In this document: in pieces, positions 7,278-10,956 of the stretch
Layout of the letters: each line of letters opens with the position of its first letter
Position numbering within the stretch: position 1 is the stretch's first letter
Source of the DNA: Campylobacter concisus
GTDB lineage: Bacteria; Campylobacterota; Campylobacteria; Campylobacterales; Campylobacteraceae
Reading direction: 5' to 3'
DNA length: 10,956 bases
Assembly (NCBI GenBank): GCA_018375265.1
Contig: JAHADO010000025.1
Location: 1 to 10,956 of the forward strand
Notes under the pieces: model-generated
What the model was told of the DNA's origin: nothing
Database searches by the model: none
What the model saw: the letters and a program-made list of their open reading frames with translations, nothing else
Program-made: the position numbers and the translations under genes

Positions 7278-8039
7278 TTAGTCCCTTTTAAAAATTCTAT
7301 CATAGCCCTGAAGCTTTTCAAGGCGTGAGAAAAGTATAAATTTAAATGTTTTTATATAGGCCTTTAAATTTGCATTGTACCCTCTCTCAAGCCTCTCGCC
7401 CTCGATATTTGAGCCACTTAGATCAGTTGGATGCGCGAAAAGATCGCAAAAATACATCTGCATATCATTAACGCCTAGCAAATAGTCCCAAACATCGGTC
7501 GTGCAAAGCGCACGTTTATGAATTTCAAGCAAATTTTTAGCACTTTTTTTAGTTAGCACATAAGCCCCTGCTCTATAAATGCTTGAAAATGAGTGTTTTG
7601 AGACCTGCCAAAGTGGCTTACTTAGGCTAGTATCCACCTTTTTGCCAAAGGCACTAAACCTGCCCTCCAGCCCATCTTGCATACCACATATGAGCACGCT
7701 GTTTTCAGGCATCTTGCTAGCTGCCAAAAAGGCCTCTTTTATCGCTAGGTCACCCCCTATCACGTCATCTTCAAAGATGAGGGTAAATTTCGCATCACTT
7801 GCCAAAAATGCCTCATAAGCCTTCACGTGCGAGAGCGAGCAGCCAACCTCTGCTGGGCTTAAAACCTTGCCATAAGCTTTAAATGATGGCGAAATAATCT
7901 TGTAGTACTCCTTCGCGTTTAGCTCCCTGCCATCGACTGCGTCTATTAGATTAAAGCTATCATAAGAGCTAAATTTCTGCTGCAAAAGCTCACGCCTTTT
8001 GGTATCTTTTGCCAAAGAGATCAGATAAATTTCATTCAT
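7278..8039 (-). CDS. Glycosyltransferase family 25 (LOS-type) protein
   Basis: This 253-residue protein has the layout of GT25 enzymes (the LgtB/LpsA-like family, known mostly from lipooligosaccharide assembly). The start is MNEIYLISLAKDTKRRELL with the family's N-terminal 'YxISL...RR' pattern, then FNLIDAVDGREL (29-40), SPAEVGCSLSH (61-71, the conserved G-C-x-x-SH signature), and the acidic LIFEDDV (87-93) serving as the likely metal/nucleotide-sugar site. GAYVLTKKSAKNLL follows (~158-171), then TDVWDY (~181-186). No signal peptide or membrane segment is evident, so it should act in the cytoplasm. An AAAGG Shine-Dalgarno lies 7 bases before the ATG, which abuts the upstream stop. I do not recall a counterpart in the C. 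jejuni pgl locus. Its place between the flippase and pglI suggests it adds an extra sugar to this species' N-glycan. Donor, acceptor and linkage cannot be read from the sequence. Confidence 0.88.
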   Translation of the reverse strand: MNEIYLISLAKDTKRRELLQQKFSSYDSFNLIDAVDGRELNAKEYYKIISPSFKAYGKVLSPAEVGCSLSHVKAYEAFLASDAKFTLIFEDDVIGGDLAIKEAFLAASKMPENSVLICGMQDGLEGRFSAFGKKVDTSLSKPLWQVSKHSFSSIYRAGAYVLTKKSAKNLLEIHKRALCTTDVWDYLLGVNDMQMYFCDLFAHPTDLSGSNIEGERLERGYNANLKAYIKTFKFILFSRLEKLQGYDRIFKRD

Positions 8040-9557
8040 TTAAGACCTTTTAAATTTTTTTAAAATTTTACGCCAAACTATGCCTCGCTCGAAGGCATTA
8101 AAAAACAAAAAATATCCCAAAATATAAGCTGCGCCGGCGTAGATCGCAGCAAAGATAGCAAATTTTAACCAGTTATCTAGGCTCACAAAGTCCTTGCAGG
8201 CAAACATCGCAAGCACACAGAGCGCAAAAACGGCTAAATTTTTAAAATAAACTCCGTAAAATGTGGTGAGCTTCACCTCTAAATTTAAGGCGGCATTTAT
8301 AAGGTCAAAGCCAAGAATTCTTATGCTATAAAAAATGGCTGCGACGATGACGATGCCATAAACGCCGTAGCCACTAAATTTAAGCAGTACGATCTGCGCT
8401 ATGATCGTGCTAATGCCAAGTATGGTGTTCGCAATGGCTGGTCGGCGAAGCTTGTTTGTTGCGCTATCAAGGTTAAAAAGCGAAAAAACAAAGCTTATAA
8501 AGACAATGGGCACTAGCGTGATCATCGAGATGTTGTAGATAAATTTAACCTCATCAGCACTTTTAAACGGCAGCCAAAGCGTGTAAAAATCAAGCCCGAA
8601 AACGACGAAAAACGCAGCCGGAGCGCTCATCACAAAAGCGATCACCTTCATCGAAAATTTAGCCTCGTTTATGAGGTCCGTGATCAAATTTTTAGAGTAA
8701 AGCTCGACAAATTTTGGTGCAAAGATACCGCTAAGCTGTGCCACAAAGCTCTCAAGTATGATAGGGGCGGCCTTGGCGACTGAAAGAAGGCCAGTGGCGT
8801 TTGCATTTACGAAAATGTTGCAAATAAATAGGTCCATACCTGTTAAAAGTATGCGGTTTAGCGCATTAAAGCTGTTCCAAATGCCAGAGCTTAAAAGCTC
8901 TTTGATCTTAGAAAAGTCAAATTTACTAAGGCTAAATTTTAACTCCGGCGTGATGCGAGCTGACATAAAAATGGTGCTAAAAAAGACAAAAAGGCTCGCC
9001 ACAAGTGCTGAAATCGCGATATATGAGATAAATGGCTTAAAAAAGTAAAAAAGTGCGACGATAAGCGTTGCTAGGATCGCGCTTGAGATGGCGTTTCTGA
9101 TGGAGAGCAGATAGAGCTTGTTTGTCACGAAGGCGCAGACCGTCAAAACGCCGTTAAATAGGCCGACACAGAAATTTATAAAGTAAAAAACAAGGGTCAT
9201 TCTCACATCAAAAAGTAAATTTTCAGGGACATTTAAAAAGCTTTGCAAATTTAGTATGAAAACAGAGCTAAGCACCACGACAACGGCGCAAAAGAAGATA
9301 TTTACAACAAGCACTGATGAGTAGTAGGTGTTTGCAAGGCTTAGATCTTTTTTGTGCCACGCATGAGCAACAAAGCGGCCGCTCACTGAGTTTATCGCCA
9401 CGCTCACGACTGCTGCGTAGCTAACGATGGCGTTACTAAGGCCCACAAAGCCAAATGCCTCGTTGCCTAGGCTTTTTAAGATAAAAGGCGTTAGAAAGAA
9501 ATTTATGCCCATTGATACTACAAAAACGACGATCGAGCTTATTAGATTGATTAGCAT
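8040..9557 (-). CDS. Wzx/MATE-type oligosaccharide flippase
   Basis: This 505-residue, highly hydrophobic protein has many evenly spaced membrane segments (about 12-14) and ends in a basic tail (WRKILKKFKRS). The N-terminus MLINLISSIVVFVVSMGINFFLTPFILKSLG, followed by NEAFGFVGLSNAIVSY, is typical of polysaccharide-biosynthesis/Wzx proteins of the MOP (MATE-like) superfamily, which flip undecaprenyl-PP-linked oligosaccharides across the inner membrane. Charged residues are sparse within the membrane region (for example R62, K278). In C. jejuni the pgl flippase is the ABC transporter PglK, encoded next to pglH. Here a Wzx-type gene occupies that general part of the operon. It either replaces PglK or acts beside a pglK located elsewhere. 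The ATG overlaps the upstream stop by 1 base (TAATG), and its stop abuts the GT25 gene. The family is confident; the substrate is inferred from context. Confidence 0.87.
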   Translation of the reverse strand: MLINLISSIVVFVVSMGINFFLTPFILKSLGNEAFGFVGLSNAIVSYAAVVSVAINSVSGRFVAHAWHKKDLSLANTYYSSVLVVNIFFCAVVVVLSSVFILNLQSFLNVPENLLFDVRMTLVFYFINFCVGLFNGVLTVCAFVTNKLYLLSIRNAISSAILATLIVALFYFFKPFISYIAISALVASLFVFFSTIFMSARITPELKFSLSKFDFSKIKELLSSGIWNSFNALNRILLTGMDLFICNIFVNANATGLLSVAKAAPIILESFVAQLSGIFAPKFVELYSKNLITDLINEAKFSMKVIAFVMSAPAAFFVVFGLDFYTLWLPFKSADEVKFIYNISMITLVPIVFISFVFSLFNLDSATNKLRRPAIANTILGISTIIAQIVLLKFSGYGVYGIVIVAAIFYSIRILGFDLINAALNLEVKLTTFYGVYFKNLAVFALCVLAMFACKDFVSLDNWLKFAIFAAIYAGAAYILGYFLFFNAFERGIVWRKILKKFKRS

Positions 9558-10956
9558 TAGACTTTTAACCTGTAAATTTTTACGCCACTTGAGATGATAA
9601 ATGGCTCAAAGTATCGCTCATCTGCTCGCTCAAATATAAAAAGCTGCACAAGAGCCGAATTTAAAGCATTTTCATCAACTAAAACCACACGAGCATAGTC
9701 TTCTAAAAATAAAACAGAGATTTTCGCCTTTTCGTCGATAGTTTTCTCATCTATTTGCAGCTCTTTACCAGAGCCTTTTATCTTATAAAAGGACTTTACA
9801 GCCACTTTTTCGCCGTTATGTGTGATAAATTTTGGCTCTTTTAGTGGCAAGATATAGCCATTTCCAAGGTCTATGCCAGCCTCGCTAACGCTATTTATAG
9901 GGCTAATATAGTAAAAAAACTCCTCTTTTGGCTTCTCGCCGCTCATAACGTCGATGTAACTATATCTAAAGATGTTTGGGGCGATATCTATCATATCTGG
10001 CACAAGATAGTAAAAAACCTCTTTTTTTGCCATTGGCAAAGTGAAATTTGCGCTTTCAAGCTGGCTTAAAAAGAGGTTTAGATCGCTTGTGTTGTGATCT
10101 TTTAAAATTTCTTCTAGCTCTCTACTCTTTTTCTCAAACGAGATGTCGCTATACTCGCTCACTACTCTAGCTAGCTTGGCCGAAAATGCCTCATCTTTTC
10201 TTAATGCAAGGCTAACAAAATAGCCATTCTCGCCACCTTGCCTACCAGGATCATTTAGCGTCTTAACATCGGCAAAGTATCTTACCGCATATTCATAATC
10301 CCACCACGAAAGCACGTAGTCATCGCGCTTAGCAACCTTTTTTAACTGATCAAGTGCCATTGCCTCATCGTGCGTGATCAAAGTATGCGGTCTATAAGAG
10401 TAAGCGATCTCTAAATTTGGAGCAAGAGCAGCAGCCGCAAAGATAAAAAAGGATAAATTTTTAAGAGAATTTCTAAGGTCAAATAAATTTAAAAAAAAGT
10501 GTAAAAAATACCCAAAACCAAGTGCTACAAGTGGCGTTATATACATAGCAAATCTAACTCCGCCAAATAGCGATAAAGCGCCAAGTCCAAGAAGTGGCAA
10601 GCTAAGTAAAAATGGGCGAAATTTAAAGCAAAGCACCAGATATCCGATCACTGCAGCTAGCAAAATAAGGATATTTCCAGCCATGAAATAGACAAAGTAT
10701 AAAGGACTAGCGCTTTTTACCTCATCGATTAGCGTGTATTCGCTTATAAAGTGAAATTTATTTGCAACCTCTGAGCTGCTTTTTAAAACGTAACTGCCAA
10801 TCTTTGAAATGACAAAATCAAAACCACCAAAATAGATAAAAATAGCTAGCATAATAGCTAGAAAAATGCTTAAAATTTTGGGTGAAAGTAGTTTTTTATA
10901 TTTGCAAAAAATGGCGTAAAATGAAGCAATAACCGCTAAATTTAAAATCAAAATTT
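9557..10956 (-). CDS. pglB: Second PglB-type (STT3) oligosaccharyltransferase, variant motifs, 5' end off window
   Basis: This is a paralog of the PglB at 1037-3136. The frame is open to the right edge; 465 complete codons are visible. The TTG at 10951 and the upstream Ile codon are internal, so about 235 N-terminal residues, including the first catalytic aspartates, lie outside. Numbering residues from that TTG codon, the visible part has the last membrane segments, an external-loop acidic motif TLIDE (73-77), WWDYE (216-220) instead of WWDYG, DVKTLNDPG (228-236), and an MxxI motif (MIDI 320-323). The C-terminus (NSALVQLFIFERAD...KIYRLKV) parallels the first copy. The position that holds the sequon-reading arginine in the other copy is Phe89 here. 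It should transfer glycan to periplasmic proteins, perhaps with different sequon or glycan preference; reduced activity is also possible. It shares an operon with the flippase. No frameshift or stop is seen, so it is not an obvious pseudogene. Confidence 0.92.
   Translation of the reverse strand, partial: ILILNLAVIASFYAIFCKYKKLLSPKILSIFLAIMLAIFIYFGGFDFVISKIGSYVLKSSSEVANKFHFISEYTLIDEVKSASPLYFVYFMAGNILILLAAVIGYLVLCFKFRPFLLSLPLLGLGALSLFGGVRFAMYITPLVALGFGYFLHFFLNLFDLRNSLKNLSFFIFAAAALAPNLEIAYSYRPHTLITHDEAMALDQLKKVAKRDDYVLSWWDYEYAVRYFADVKTLNDPGRQGGENGYFVSLALRKDEAFSAKLARVVSEYSDISFEKKSRELEEILKDHNTSDLNLFLSQLESANFTLPMAKKEVFYYLVPDMIDIAPNIFRYSYIDVMSGEKPKEEFFYYISPINSVSEAGIDLGNGYILPLKEPKFITHNGEKVAVKSFYKIKGSGKELQIDEKTIDEKAKISVLFLEDYARVVLVDENALNSALVQLFIFERADERYFEPFIISSGVKIYRLKV
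10085..10099 (-). other. Predicted auto-glycosylation sequon in second PglB (D-H-N-T-S)
   Basis: Asp-His-Asn-Thr-Ser at the position equivalent to N524 of the first copy. The surrounding ILKD...L stretch aligns, so the site is retained in both paralogs although the flanking residues differ. Confidence 0.55.

Larger units (their letters stand above)
1..10956 (-). other. Single polycistronic pgl (protein N-glycosylation) operon
   Basis: All nine genes run on the minus strand. The junctions are: 1-base overlap (TAATG, pglB copy 2/flippase), abutting (flippase/GT25), abutting (GT25/pglI), ATGA overlap (pglI/pglH), GTGA overlap (pglH/pglH copy), GTGA overlap (pglH copy/pglJ), 8-base overlap (pglJ/pglB) and a 2-base gap (pglB/pglA). 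There is no room for an internal intergenic promoter or terminator, so a shared transcript starting beyond the right edge and strong translational coupling are inferred. No non-coding stretch worth separate description exists. Confidence 0.85.

Noticed and set aside
3343..9048. Plus-strand open frames of 61-105 codons (for example 3343-3615, 4254-4571, 5511-5804, 7579-7818, 8758-9048)
   Set aside because: Each lies wholly opposite a well-supported minus-strand gene, has no recognisable domain or ribosome-binding site, and has the composition expected of an antisense shadow.
10949..10951. TTG at 10951 as the real start of the second pglB
   Set aside because: The frame is open upstream of it, and alignment to the first copy places this codon near residue 236 of a ~700-residue protein.
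9557..10956. Second pglB as a degraded pseudogene
   Set aside because: The frame is open from the window edge to its stop, the C-terminal domain and the WWD and MxxI motifs are retained, and it is coupled to the flippase gene. Truncation is only by the window edge.
1..10956. CRISPR arrays, tRNA/rRNA, insertion sequences, prophage attachment sites, terminators
   Set aside because: No regularly spaced direct repeats, transposase frames or stem-loop-plus-T-run structures in non-coding DNA were seen. There is essentially no non-coding DNA in the window.
1..10956. An entirely new (for example defence) system
   Set aside because: All nine genes belong to recognisable glycan assembly, flipping or transfer families. 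The novelty is in the variant composition of a pgl locus, not in a new system type.

Overview
The window comes from a Campylobacter-type (Campylobacterota) genome, most like the C. concisus / curvus / showae side of the genus. The evidence is the recognisable Campylobacter N-glycosylation proteins and the moderate base composition (about 40% GC, richer than C. jejuni). The species assignment is inferred from remembered protein similarity, not from a search.

The window is wall-to-wall coding on the minus strand: nine genes, no gap longer than 2 bases, and most junctions abutting or overlapping. In transcription order (right to left) they are: a second PglB-type oligosaccharyltransferase whose N-terminus lies off the right edge; a Wzx/MATE-type oligosaccharide flippase; a GT25 glycosyltransferase; PglI; PglH; a second PglH-type enzyme; PglJ; PglB; and PglA, whose last ~30 codons lie off the left edge. 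No promoter, terminator, RNA gene, mobile element or CRISPR array is seen. The promoter must lie beyond the right edge, and genes such as pglC/pglD would be expected beyond the left edge.

Together the genes encode much of a protein N-glycosylation (pgl) pathway. PglA, PglJ and the two PglH enzymes build the glycan chain on undecaprenyl-PP at the cytoplasmic face. PglI and the GT25 enzyme would add branch or cap sugars. The Wzx-type protein is a candidate for flipping the lipid-linked glycan. PglB transfers the glycan to Asn in D/E-X-N-X-S/T sequons in the periplasm.

The differences from the textbook C. jejuni locus are the interesting part. There are two oligosaccharyltransferases. The second has WWDYE instead of WWDYG and lacks the arginine that reads the acidic -2 sequon residue. 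The PglH role is duplicated. A Wzx-type flippase sits where the ABC flippase PglK would be, a GT25 gene is inserted, and the pglI/pglH order is swapped. Separately, the palindrome AAATTT is strikingly over-represented (about 90 copies by hand count).
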